Assembly (NCBI GenBank): GCA_012026795.1 | Contig: VEPM01000014.1 | Span: forward strand, 52,694 to 116,693 | Length of the DNA stretch: 64,000 nt | Direction of reading: 5' to 3' | DNA from: Candidatus Methanoperedens sp. | Lineage (GTDB): Archaea; Halobacteriota; Methanosarcinia; Methanosarcinales; Methanoperedenaceae | Shown here: piece after piece, positions 18,257-27,350 of the stretch | Layout of the letters: every line of letters starts with the position of its first letter | Position numbering within the stretch: position 1 is the stretch's first letter | Program-made: the position numbers and the translations under genes | Notes under the pieces: model-generated | Database searches by the model: none | What the model saw: the letters and a program-made list of their open reading frames with translations, nothing else | What the model was told of the DNA's origin: nothing

Positions 18257-21200
18257 TCATTTACGCTCTAATTTTTTTCGTATTGCCTCAAAGCTTATCT
18301 TGTTTTTCGCAGTCAGCAGATATATGGCGATTGCCCCTAAACCTGTAACCAGCGCCGCAATCAGTATCAATCTCCAGATAAGAGGCGCCGGTTTTACTTC
18401 TAATAAGCCTTTCTGTCCAAGGATCTCTACAGTATAGTTCCCTGCCCTGGCTTCTTTTCTCGTGAAATTAATGTCCTTTATCTCACCCGGAGCAAGAGTA
18501 ACAGACCTGTTATCCACTGAGGTGCCATTAATTATGAGCTCTACAGGAAGCGTGTCTTTTTTGGTGCCTGCATTTGTGATATTGGATTTGATTACAGCAT
18601 CTTCGTCAGTAAAAACCACATTGGGAGTGATATTTATATCAAGGGCCTTATACTCGGAGAAGGGCGCCCTGATGTTAATTTCCCTTGTAACATTGATATA
18701 ATCTGTCTTTGATGCGGATAAGTTATGAATGCCGCTTGTATTTAGCGTGTAGTTCAGGGCACCGCTGATATTGGTAAATCCGATAGTCGTATTATCAAGG
18801 CTCACAGTTGCATTGCTGACATTCGTGTTATTTGAAGTGACCAGTATTATTATGGTTTCAAACTGGTTGGCCCTGGCAGGGGCATCTATGCTCAGCTTGC
18901 GTTCGATATATTCCAGTACTTCTATATTCCTGGTCGCATTATCATACCCGGACATGGTTGCGGTTATATTATAAGTACCTTTCAGGGTTTTTGGAAGAGT
19001 ATAATTAAGAGTACCATTGATGGAGGTCTGGCCAATGTTAGAAGAATTAATTGCAAGCGTCGCGCCGCCTACCGGGTTCCCGCCTGCAGTAACATTTATA
19101 TTTATAGTATCACCGGCAGTTGCCCGGGCCGGGGCATTTATTATAAGCCGGCTGGCAATCATCTCTGCGGTCACATCCACGGCAAAGTAAAACCTCAAAG
19201 AATTATCAGTAGTGTCACCAACTTTCACTGTGATATTTCCCATCAGGTTTTCATTCGTACCTTTAGAAAGGCTGATACTCCCATCATTACTCATTTGTAT
19301 GTTATCAGTTCCCACATTCCTGACTACCATCCTGCCGAACCTGTTCCCGGCAGTAATAGTAACATAATTCTCGGATACCTGGAACAAGCCTCTGATAAAT
19401 GCGGACTGTATTTCCTGTCCTGAAAATACATTATCAAATCTCATCAATATTAAAGGAATATCCGGGCCGCCTGTATTCTTTGTGTACACATAGGTCTGGC
19501 CTGCTGAAAGCGGAGCTACATCCACCTCAACGCCATCTTTTAACAGGGATAAGAGTATCGTCCTTGCATTAAGATCTATGTCTTTTGCTTTCAGAACATA
19601 TCCCTCTTTCAGGGCTATAGTACCACCTACCGAGAAAGTGCGCCGGGTATCATCATCAATCAGTATCTTATGTAATTGACCACCCGTGATTACACTTACA
19701 GGATCAATGCTTGTACCAGGCGGTTTGCTGTTGGTGGTATAACCTGCAAAATACTTATCTGCCATAAACCCGATAACATCATAGCTTCCAAACCCGCTGT
19801 ACCCGAAGTCTACTTCCTGGGGTGTGGTCGTGTACAGCAAGCCCCCATCCGGGATGGTCCTGCTACCAGCCAGAGGCGCAGTAAGGCGCAGGGTTTCCTC
19901 CCCGATACCCTTGTCCAGGTCATAATAAAACCCCAGGACTGTCTTCCCTATATTCATTCCGAAGTTATACGGAGTCCATGTGTCAACAGGATCGCTTTCC
20001 CTGTAAACATTGCTTCGTACTTCAAATTCTCCTGTTCTTTCTCCTGTTCTTTCAACAGATAGAGCAAAACGGACATCCGGGCTATCTGCTACGATTATCT
20101 TTAAATCTCCCATCAGGTCTATCTTGTTCTCTGCACCAAGACTCAGGGACGCACGATTTCTCATCATTATACTTTCATCGCCGATACTGGTTATTTCCAT
20201 AATACCAAAGTCATTCCCTGTACTTACCGTATCATAGTTCTCGGATATCTGGAATAATCCTCTCAGGAACGCAGTTTGTATCTCCTGTCCTGAGAATACA
20301 TTTTCAAATCTTAGCAATATTAAAGGAATATCATTTTTTGTATATACATATGTCTGACCTGCCGAGAGCGGAGTTGAGTCTACCTCTGTCCCGTCTTTTA
20401 AAAGAGATATTAACATTGTCCTGGCGTTAAGGTCGATATCTTCAGCTTTTACAACATAACCGTCCTGAAGAGCCAGGGTGCTTCCCAGAGATATTGTGCG
20501 TCGCGTGTCATCATCAATAAGCACCTTATAGAGATGTCCCCGGGAAATCGTATTAACGGGATCAATGCCTGATGTCGGTTCCGGAGGTTTTGTATTTGCG
20601 GTGTATCCTGCAAAGTACTTATCTGCCATGAACCCGATAACGTCATAGCTCCCAAAACCGGCATACCCAAAGACCACTTCCTGGGAGGATGTAGTGTAAT
20701 TGATGTTGCCCCTGCTTATTGTTCTATCTTTATAACCATTCATTGACATCGTAATACTTTCATCGCCAACATCTTCGTTAATATCATAATAAAACCCGGA
20801 GAAACTCATAGAATCCCAGGTATAGTTAAGGGAGAACTCATCCGGTTTGCTTCCATCCCAGATGCGATTTCCTTTAAAGAAAGTTACCGGATGTACTGTC
20901 ACGTTCCATGCTCGCGAGCCTGTCCCATTTATGTTTTCAGCCTCTGCTACTATTGAGTAATTTCCTATCCTGGTTGAATTGAAAGTGAAGTTGGAGTCTC
21001 CTCCTGCAGGAATAACCAGGGGACCCAATGACGTATTTCCATTTACAGTCCAGTTAACGGTCGCTGCCTGGTCAATACTTATATTGAAGACGATCGAGTC
21101 CCTTACAGTGATCTCTGTAGAAGGCTCCCGGATTATTGTAATATTGGGCGGCGGGTATATCCCGGCAACGACAAGAGGAAGACCGGATACGACTCCAGTT

Positions 21201-22657
21201 ACTGTATTCTCGTTCATGTTAGTGGTCATGTCTTCCCAGGCAGAGTCGTTCAAAGCATACAGGCGAACGTTGCTCTTATTAAATCCATCCGGAGGTCGTG
21301 TATAGTTCAGGCTTATAGTTACAGGACCTGTGAAGTTTGCAGTTGTTGTTATGTTTATGTATGGTCCGAGCGGCATAAAGCCTGGAACCACAGGAGAGGT
21401 TTTTTCGGGTGATACTGTCGTGATCCCTTCTTCCGTAATGTTTGCAAAAGTGACTGTGACCCCCGGGGGCAATGCTAAAGGTGTTACCTCGCTCCCAACC
21501 GGGGTATTTGTCGTGGTACCAGTACTGGTAGGCCAGGGCTGTATTGCTTTATTACCAGAAGTATCAACCGCAATCACGGAAATATTATGAGCCGTGCCCT
21601 GAATAAAGCCTGTACCATTATAATAATTTAATGACGCCGGGAGAGTATCTTTTAATGCTCCGTCTATCAGTATTTGTGTACCGTTAAAGCTTTCATCCTC
21701 CGGGGTATCCCATGTCCAGTTTATATATTTCGGCCCTGTCGCTATTATTGTTAAGTTGGTGACATTCTCCGGGGGGTTCTTTACATTCCATATCCAGTTG
21801 CTTGATGATGTACCGTAAATACTTGTGAATACTGCTGTAATGTTAAATGTTCCAGGGACAGCGCTGATGTTAGTATAGTTTGCAGCAGTTACATTTGAGT
21901 TATTCTGAACCACAGAGTCATTTATCAGCCAGACCACATCTCCTGTCTGATTTACAGTAATGCTGAACGTTTGTGGCGTACCAACAAGATTATTCACAGG
22001 ACTTTTGGGATCCGATGCTAATATAGAAGGCGAACCTGGCACAGTCACAACCCAATCCCAGTTCTGGGTGGCAGTGCCGTTGTCATTACTGGCTACAGCT
22101 GTTACATTCCATGTTCCCTGGGATGCACTTGAGTTGGTATAGCTTGAAGCAGTTACGCCCGTATCGGCCCCAGCCTGAACACCATTGATCAGCCATATTA
22201 CGTTCACGGTCTGGTTTACCGTGATGTTGAAGGCTCGAGTGGTTCCAATAACATCTGACACCGGAGTTGATGGGGAGTATGAATTTATTACGGGTCCTCC
22301 GGGTTCCACTGGGGTTGATGTAACATTCACGGTGGGGCTGGCAGTAACATTGGCAGTGGCGTTAGCGGTAGCATTTATCGTTGGGGTAGGAGTAGCCGTA
22401 GCGTTAGCTGTTGGTGCAACGGTAGCATTAGCAGCATCATTTGCAGTTGGTGCAGCAGTGGCATTAGCAGCAGCATTATCTGTTGGAGAGGGGATAGGAG
22501 GTGTAGTTACTGTGTTTGTTGAGGTTGCTCCAGATACTGCTTCTATCGCCCTGATGTTGTTGAGATCAGCCTCAAACATATGTCCGGCAGGTATATATAC
22601 CAAGCTCAAAAGCATCAGTACAGAAATGATTCTGCTAATATCCCTTTTAAGTATCAT
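18257..22657 (-). CDS. Large S-layer-related surface protein with duplicated S-layer domain
   Basis: A 1466-residue exported protein, probably a major cell-envelope component. Order: signal peptide (~1-28); an Ala/Thr/Pro/Asn low-complexity stretch (~45-115); two Ig/PKD-like repeats around WLIN and WDWVV; a third Ig-like domain; then two copies of an S-layer domain of the TIGR01567 type (about residues 605-840 and 850-1090), each with GFYYD, FGYxGFGSYDVIGFMADKYFAGYT, KVLIDDDTRRT and LDLNARTMLISLLKDG-like motifs. Two PEGA-like repeats and a CARDB-like domain follow, and the protein ends with a transmembrane helix and basic tail. The ATG at 22657 is preferred to an upstream TTG (22675). Two-domain S-layer proteins of this kind form the sheath lattice in Methanosarcinales. 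Confidence 0.85.
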   Translation of the reverse strand: MILKRDISRIISVLMLLSLVYIPAGHMFEADLNNIRAIEAVSGATSTNTVTTPPIPSPTDNAAANATAAPTANDAANATVAPTANATATPTPTINATANATANVTASPTVNVTSTPVEPGGPVINSYSPSTPVSDVIGTTRAFNITVNQTVNVIWLINGVQAGADTGVTASSYTNSSASQGTWNVTAVASNDNGTATQNWDWVVTVPGSPSILASDPKSPVNNLVGTPQTFSITVNQTGDVVWLINDSVVQNNSNVTAANYTNISAVPGTFNITAVFTSIYGTSSSNWIWNVKNPPENVTNLTIIATGPKYINWTWDTPEDESFNGTQILIDGALKDTLPASLNYYNGTGFIQGTAHNISVIAVDTSGNKAIQPWPTSTGTTTNTPVGSEVTPLALPPGVTVTFANITEEGITTVSPEKTSPVVPGFMPLGPYINITTTANFTGPVTISLNYTRPPDGFNKSNVRLYALNDSAWEDMTTNMNENTVTGVVSGLPLVVAGIYPPPNITIIREPSTEITVRDSIVFNISIDQAATVNWTVNGNTSLGPLVIPAGGDSNFTFNSTRIGNYSIVAEAENINGTGSRAWNVTVHPVTFFKGNRIWDGSKPDEFSLNYTWDSMSFSGFYYDINEDVGDESITMSMNGYKDRTISRGNINYTTSSQEVVFGYAGFGSYDVIGFMADKYFAGYTANTKPPEPTSGIDPVNTISRGHLYKVLIDDDTRRTISLGSTLALQDGYVVKAEDIDLNARTMLISLLKDGTEVDSTPLSAGQTYVYTKNDIPLILLRFENVFSGQEIQTAFLRGLFQISENYDTVSTGNDFGIMEITSIGDESIMMRNRASLSLGAENKIDLMGDLKIIVADSPDVRFALSVERTGERTGEFEVRSNVYRESDPVDTWTPYNFGMNIGKTVLGFYYDLDKGIGEETLRLTAPLAGSRTIPDGGLLYTTTPQEVDFGYSGFGSYDVIGFMADKYFAGYTTNSKPPGTSIDPVSVITGGQLHKILIDDDTRRTFSVGGTIALKEGYVLKAKDIDLNARTILLSLLKDGVEVDVAPLSAGQTYVYTKNTGGPDIPLILMRFDNVFSGQEIQSAFIRGLFQVSENYVTITAGNRFGRMVVRNVGTDNIQMSNDGSISLSKGTNENLMGNITVKVGDTTDNSLRFYFAVDVTAEMIASRLIINAPARATAGDTININVTAGGNPVGGATLAINSSNIGQTSINGTLNYTLPKTLKGTYNITATMSGYDNATRNIEVLEYIERKLSIDAPARANQFETIIILVTSNNTNVSNATVSLDNTTIGFTNISGALNYTLNTSGIHNLSASKTDYINVTREINIRAPFSEYKALDINITPNVVFTDEDAVIKSNITNAGTKKDTLPVELIINGTSVDNRSVTLAPGEIKDINFTRKEARAGNYTVEILGQKGLLEVKPAPLIWRLILIAALVTGLGAIAIYLLTAKNKISFEAIRKKLERK

Positions 22658-22741
22658 ATCCGAACCCTGGTTCAATTATCTTATAATCTTCATTTCCAGC
22701 CCCACGACCCGTTTTGTTCGGTTTAGTATTCTGAAGATCGC

Positions 22742-22750
22742 TATTTATAA
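22742..22750 (-). promoter_or_regulatory. TATA box of the S-layer protein gene
   Basis: On the minus strand the sequence reads AAAGTTATAAATAG, a good archaeal BRE/TATA match. Transcription would start about 25 bases downstream, near 22718, leaving a ~60-base leader before the ATG at 22657. Confidence 0.5.
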
Positions 22751-22854
22751 CTTTATCACGTATGTTATATAAGATTTCCTAAAGCCAATTTTATAAATAT
22801 CTTATCAAATTAAATAAAAAATAAGAAAATCAAGTCTGTTTGAGATAATGATTG

Positions 22855-23013
22855 TTAAGTCATTTTCTCAAACATATCTTTTGCTACCCCGCACACAGGG
22901 CAGACCCAATCATCAGGAAGATCTTCAAAAGCAGTTCCCGGCTTCGCTCTCGGCGGATCCCCGGCCTCAGGGTCATATACATAACCGCATACCGTGCATC
23001 GATATTTTATCAT
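22855..23013 (-). CDS. Rubredoxin
   Basis: A 52-residue rubredoxin, a small cytoplasmic one-iron electron carrier used in oxidative-stress defence and redox metabolism of anaerobes. It begins [19 protein letters not shown] and ends with [19 protein letters not shown], so both CxxCG knuckles (C6/C9 and C38/C41) that bind the iron are present, with the conserved [11 protein letters not shown] loop between. The start ATG follows GGTGGTGAGAAA. It is divergent from lipA, with ~100 bases between the starts. The length is normal for the family. Confidence 0.93.
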   Translation of the reverse strand: MIKYRCTVCGYVYDPEAGDPPRAKPGTAFEDLPDDWVCPVCGVAKDMFEKMT

Positions 23014-23112
23014 TTTCTCACCACCTGATAGTCGTATATTTCACACCAATATATTGATGGCAACAAATCCATATATAGTTTATCAGGTGTTTAAATTATG
23101 AGGTGAGTAAAT

Positions 23113-23991
23113 GTGAGTGCTTATGTTGCCAATAAGCCCGAATGGCTTAAAATAAGACCCCCGTACGGGGAAAAATTCGAGGACATAAAAAAAATCCTTG
23201 AGGACTTAAAATTGAACACAGTCTGCAGGGGTGCAAGGTGCCCGAATATCGGGGAATGCTGGACTCATGGCACTGCCACTTTTATGATACTTGGCTCGAT
23301 ATGCACGAGAAACTGCAGGTTCTGCGCTGTGAAAAAAGGAAAGGAAGGAGAGACCCTTGACTCTTCAGAATCCGGAAGGGTTGCGCAGGCTGTGGAAAAG
23401 CTGGGTCTGGAATATGTTGTTCTTACATCAGTGGACAGGGATGACCTGCCGGATGGCGGAGCGATGCATTTTGCAAACTGCATCAAAGAAATTAAAAGCC
23501 TTGATGAAAACATTATTGTAGAAGCCCTGATACCGGATTTTGGGGGAAATGAAGATCGCCTTCGCAAAATTACAGACGCTCATCCTGATGTTGTCGGGCA
23601 TAATATTGAGACTGTCTGGGAACTCCAGGTTCATGTGAGGGATATCAGGGCAGGATATACTTTATCCCTGGAAGTGCTCAGTAAATTAAAACTGTTGTCT
23701 TCCTCCGTATATACCAAATCTTCCCTGATGCTTGGGCTTGGGGAAACGGAAGATATGATCACCAGAACTATGGATGATTTGAGATCCGCAGGTGTAAGTA
23801 TCCTAACACTGGGTCAGTACCTGAGACCTTCCGCAAAGCAGCTTGAAGTAAAAGAATATATATCCCCTGAAAAATTCGTGTATTATAAAAAAATAGCAAT
23901 TGAGAAAGGATTTATCCGGGTTATGAGCGGACCATTTGTAAGAAGCTCGTATATGGCCCATTCAGAAAAGATTAAAAAGGTTAAGAGCTAA
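23113..23991 (+). CDS. lipA: Lipoyl synthase
   Basis: Radical SAM enzyme that inserts two sulfurs into protein-bound octanoyl chains to make lipoyl groups. All signatures are present: the auxiliary cluster cysteines C38, C43 and C49 (CRGARCPNIGECW), the radical SAM motif CTRNCRFC (C64, C68, C71), and the C-terminal RSSYMA with the serine ligand. Length 292 matches LipA. The start is a GTG preceded by GAGGTGAG. It stands 20 bases before the E1-alpha gene of a 2-oxoacid dehydrogenase complex, whose E2 needs lipoylation, so this is functional clustering. No octanoyltransferase (LipB/LipM) or lipoate ligase is seen in the window. Confidence 0.95.
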   Translation: MSAYVANKPEWLKIRPPYGEKFEDIKKILEDLKLNTVCRGARCPNIGECWTHGTATFMILGSICTRNCRFCAVKKGKEGETLDSSESGRVAQAVEKLGLEYVVLTSVDRDDLPDGGAMHFANCIKEIKSLDENIIVEALIPDFGGNEDRLRKITDAHPDVVGHNIETVWELQVHVRDIRAGYTLSLEVLSKLKLLSSSVYTKSSLMLGLGETEDMITRTMDDLRSAGVSILTLGQYLRPSAKQLEVKEYISPEKFVYYKKIAIEKGFIRVMSGPFVRSSYMAHSEKIKKVKS

Positions 23992-24011
23992 TTTATCATC
24001 GGGGTGAAAAG

Positions 24012-25091
24012 TTGCCAAGACAAAAAATCCTGGATATGAGTGTGGATTGGCTTTCTATTCTTGACGCACAGGGTAATGTGGATGAGAGCCTGGAGCCAGA
24101 AATGGATACGGAAACACTTGTAAAATTCTACAGGACTATGGTGCTTACCCGTATGTATGATGATAAAGCATTGAAGCTCCAGCGCCAGGGGAGGATGCTT
24201 ACGTTCGGTTCTTCGCTGGGGCAGGAGGCGACAGCTGTAGGAAGTGCTTTTGCCATGAAACCCGATGACTGGTTTTTCCCGGCTTTCAGGGAGCACGGCG
24301 TCCAGATAGCAAGAGGCATTCCCCTCTCACTTCTTTACATTTACTGGATGGGTTCTGAAGATGCAAACCTCAAGCTTCCCCAGAAGAACTTTCCTGTGGC
24401 AATTCCGGTTTCTACCCAGGTTCTCCATGCCGTTGGGGCAGCATGGGCAGCGAAGCTTAAGAAACAGAACATAGCTTCAGTGGTTTATTTCGGGGACGGG
24501 GCAACTTCGGAAGGGGATTTTCATGAAGGTATGAATTTTGCTGGCGTATTCAGGACACCGACCGTTTTTATCTGCCAGAATAACCAGTATGCCATATCCC
24601 TTCCCAGGGAAAAGCAGACCGCATCAAAAACACTTGCACAGAAGGCTTTAGCGTATGGTTTTGAAGGCATACAGGTTGATGGCAACGATATTCTGGCAGT
24701 GTATAGCGCAAGTTTAGCCGCGCTTGAAAAAGCCAGGTCGGGTGGCGGCCCTACAATGATAGAGTGCTTCACTTACCGCATGGGTCCCCATACAACATCC
24801 GATGATCCTACTAAATACAGACAGGCGGCAGAGGTCGAAGAATGGAAAAAAAAGGATCCCATAAAACGTCTGCGAATATACCTTGAAAAAAAAGGCATCT
24901 GGGATCAGGGCCGCGAGGATGCCATGATAAAAGAAATCAGTGGGGAAATCGAGAAGGCAGTTGAAGAGGCTGAAAGCTATAAACCGGAGGTTGGGAACAT
25001 GTTCAAATATGTGTATGCCCAGATGCCCCCGCACTTAAAAGAACAGATGGATGAACTTGAGGGCTTCATCTCAAAAAAGAAGAGGGAATAA
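24012..25091 (+). CDS. pdhA: 2-oxoacid (pyruvate) dehydrogenase E1 component, alpha subunit
   Basis: With the beta subunit it decarboxylates a 2-oxoacid and transfers the acyl group to lipoyl-E2. The 359-residue protein shows GQEATAVGSAFAMKPDDWFFPAFREH and the TPP/Mg motif GDGATSEGDFHEGMNFAGVF with N at the end of ICQNN, then RMGPHTTSDDPTKYR. The arrangement fits two-subunit E1 enzymes of the Gram-positive PDH or branched-chain type. Start TTG at 24012 after a GGGGTGA ribosome site. Pyruvate versus branched-chain specificity is not certain from sequence. The beta gene follows after two bases. Confidence 0.92.
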   Translation: MPRQKILDMSVDWLSILDAQGNVDESLEPEMDTETLVKFYRTMVLTRMYDDKALKLQRQGRMLTFGSSLGQEATAVGSAFAMKPDDWFFPAFREHGVQIARGIPLSLLYIYWMGSEDANLKLPQKNFPVAIPVSTQVLHAVGAAWAAKLKKQNIASVVYFGDGATSEGDFHEGMNFAGVFRTPTVFICQNNQYAISLPREKQTASKTLAQKALAYGFEGIQVDGNDILAVYSASLAALEKARSGGGPTMIECFTYRMGPHTTSDDPTKYRQAAEVEEWKKKDPIKRLRIYLEKKGIWDQGREDAMIKEISGEIEKAVEEAESYKPEVGNMFKYVYAQMPPHLKEQMDELEGFISKKKRE

Positions 25092-25093
25092 GT

Positions 25094-26065
25094 ATGGCTA
25101 AACTCAATATGGTACAGGCGATCAATCTCGCCCTTCATGAAGAAATGGAAAAGGATCCAACTGTCCTGGTCATGGGCGAGGATGTGGGTGTGGATGGCGG
25201 CGTTTTCAGGGTCACAGAAGGTCTTTTTAGTAAATTCGGAAGCGAACGCGTGATCGATACGCCTCTTGCAGAGTCCGGGATAGTAGGGACAGCAATAGGC
25301 ATGGCAGTTTCGGGTCTCAAGCCCGTTGCTGAAATACAATTTGAGGGATTCAGCTATATGACCATTGACCAGCTTGCAGCCCATGCTTCCAGGATAAGGT
25401 ACCGGTCGCGTGGGACATACCATTGTCCCCTTGTAGTAAGGGCGCCTTATGGGGGAGGTGTGAAGGCACTGGAACACCATTCAGAAGCCGTGGCGACTTT
25501 TTATATTCACATCCCGGGCTTAAAAGTGGTTATTCCCTCAACGCCTTATGATGCCAAGGGACTCCTTATTTCCTCTATAAGGGACCCTGATCCGGTTATG
25601 TTCTTTGAGCCCAAAAAGCTTTATCGCGCTTTTAAGGAAGAAGTACCGGAAGGCGAGTACATTGTCCCGCTTGGAGTGGGAAAGAAGATCACGGAAGGAG
25701 AGGATTTGACACTTATAGCCTGGGGTGCCATGGTCAGGGTGTGCCAGGAAGCCCTTGAACAGGTCAAAGATCTCAGTGTTGAGCTTATAGATTTACGCAC
25801 GCTCTCGCCCCTTGATGACAGGATCATTATAGATTCTGTAAAAAAGACCGGCAGGGCGGTTATTGTCCATGAAGAACCAAGGACACTGGGTTTCGGGGCA
25901 GAGATCATAGCAAGGATTAACGAAAAAGCTCTCCTTTCCCTTGAGGCGCCTATCAAAAGGGTGACAGGATTCGATGTTCCGGTACCATTGCCCAGGCTTG
26001 AGGATTATTATCTGCCGGATGCCTCGAAGGTAGCTGATGCTATAAGAGAGGTTGTGGCTTTTTGA
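25094..26065 (+). CDS. pdhB: 2-oxoacid (pyruvate) dehydrogenase E1 component, beta subunit
   Basis: A 323-residue transketolase-type beta subunit. MGEDVGVDGGVFRVTEGL carries the conserved Glu that assists TPP, followed by DTPLAESGIVGTAIGMAVSG, the Lys/Arg/His-rich YRSRGTYHCPLVVRAPYGGG, and the C-terminal transketolase domain with VELIDLRTLSPLDD and VPVPLPRLEDYYLP. It forms an alpha2-beta2 E1 with the preceding gene. The gene is in the middle of the lipA-E1-E2-E3 operon. Intact and of normal length. Confidence 0.93.
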   Translation: MAKLNMVQAINLALHEEMEKDPTVLVMGEDVGVDGGVFRVTEGLFSKFGSERVIDTPLAESGIVGTAIGMAVSGLKPVAEIQFEGFSYMTIDQLAAHASRIRYRSRGTYHCPLVVRAPYGGGVKALEHHSEAVATFYIHIPGLKVVIPSTPYDAKGLLISSIRDPDPVMFFEPKKLYRAFKEEVPEGEYIVPLGVGKKITEGEDLTLIAWGAMVRVCQEALEQVKDLSVELIDLRTLSPLDDRIIIDSVKKTGRAVIVHEEPRTLGFGAEIIARINEKALLSLEAPIKRVTGFDVPVPLPRLEDYYLPDASKVADAIREVVAF

Positions 26066-26090
26066 GTTGAAAAGGTGAAAAGGTGAAAAT

Positions 26091-27350
26091 ATGGTAGATG
26101 TGAAATTTCCGGATGTTGGCGAAGGTGTGACCGAAGGTACGATTGTCAAATGGCTGGTAAAAGAAGGAGACGAAATCAAGGCTGACCAGGCAGTTGCAGA
26201 GGTAGAAACAGATAAGGCAATAGTTGAAATACCTTCACCTAAAGCCGGGAAGATATTGAAACTTGTTGGAAAAGAGGGGGATGTGATAAAAGTCGGCAGC
26301 ACTCTTGCTTCACTCGCTGCGCCCGGAGAAGCAGAAGTAAAGAAGCCTGAAACCGGGGCTCCTGAAAAACCAATTAAGGCTAAACCTGAAGTAAAACCGC
26401 CTGAAGCTAAACCTGAATTTAAACCTCAGCCTGAACATATGCCTGAAAGAGTCTTAGCTGTACCATCCACAAGGCGCCTTGCAAGGGAACTGGGGGTGGA
26501 TATATCAAAGGTTAAGGGTACGGGGCCGGGGGGAAGAATTACTGATGAGGATATCAGGGAAGTAGCTGAAGCTCCGCAGGCGCCTGAGGCTGCACCAGTT
26601 GAAACTGCCCCGGAAATAACACCGGAGATAACGCCGGAAATAAAAACACTTGAAGAGAGAATCCCGATAAAAGGCATCAGGAAGACAATAGGCGAAAGGA
26701 TGGTTCTCTCGCTATTTACGGCTCCCCATGTTGTTTCCATGGATGAGGCAGATGTTACTGAGCTTGTCAAACTCAGGGAAAAAGAGAAAAAAATAGCCGA
26801 AGAAAAGGGCATCAAGCTTACGTACCTTGCATTTATTGTCAAGGCAGTGACCGTTGCGTTGAAACAGCATCCATACCTGAACGCCTCTCTTGATCCGAAG
26901 AAAAATGAAATAGTTCTTAAACGGTACTACAATATAGGGATAGCAGTTGACACTCCCGAAGGTTTGATGGTCCCTGTTCTCAAAGATGCCGACCGCAAGA
27001 GCATCATGGAACTGGCACAGGTGAGCGAAAAACTCGCGCAGGAAGCAAGGACAAGGAAGATCAAACTTCCTGATCTTAAGGGAAACACTTTCACAATAAC
27101 TAATATAGGCAGTATCGGAGGGATTTTTTCTACGCCCATTATCAATCCTCCTGATGTTGCCATACTTGGCATTCACAGGATAAGGGACATGCCTGTTGTA
27201 ATAGATGGGGAGATAAAGATAAGAAAAATACTGCCTCTTGTCCTGTCGTTTGACCACAGGGTCCTGGACGGCGCGCAGGCTGCAAGGTTCATGAACACCC
27301 TTCTTGATCACCTTAAAGACCCTGATCTGCTTCTGCTGGATGGGGTATAG
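26091..27350 (+). CDS. pdhC: Dihydrolipoamide acyltransferase (E2) of the 2-oxoacid dehydrogenase complex
   Basis: The 419-residue core protein of the complex. It has one lipoyl domain (residues 1-78) with the lipoylation site in [13 protein letters not shown], a Pro/Lys/Glu-rich flexible linker (~88-122), a peripheral-subunit-binding domain ([30 protein letters not shown] stretch, ~124-160), a second Pro/Ala/Glu linker, and the C-terminal acyltransferase domain ending in [16 protein letters not shown] with catalytic His and Asp. It stops with TAG and the E3 gene begins at the very next base, in the same frame. The start is ATG, with GGTGAAAA before it. Confidence 0.95.
   Translation: MVDVKFPDVGEGVTEGTIVKWLVKEGDEIKADQAVAEVETDKAIVEIPSPKAGKILKLVGKEGDVIKVGSTLASLAAPGEAEVKKPETGAPEKPIKAKPEVKPPEAKPEFKPQPEHMPERVLAVPSTRRLARELGVDISKVKGTGPGGRITDEDIREVAEAPQAPEAAPVETAPEITPEITPEIKTLEERIPIKGIRKTIGERMVLSLFTAPHVVSMDEADVTELVKLREKEKKIAEEKGIKLTYLAFIVKAVTVALKQHPYLNASLDPKKNEIVLKRYYNIGIAVDTPEGLMVPVLKDADRKSIMELAQVSEKLAQEARTRKIKLPDLKGNTFTITNIGSIGGIFSTPIINPPDVAILGIHRIRDMPVVIDGEIKIRKILPLVLSFDHRVLDGAQAARFMNTLLDHLKDPDLLLLDGV

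Noticed and set aside
18462..18701. Plus-strand ORFs over the S-layer protein gene (18462-22772)
   Set aside because: They are antisense shadows of repetitive Thr/Asn/Val codons in the 1466-residue protein.
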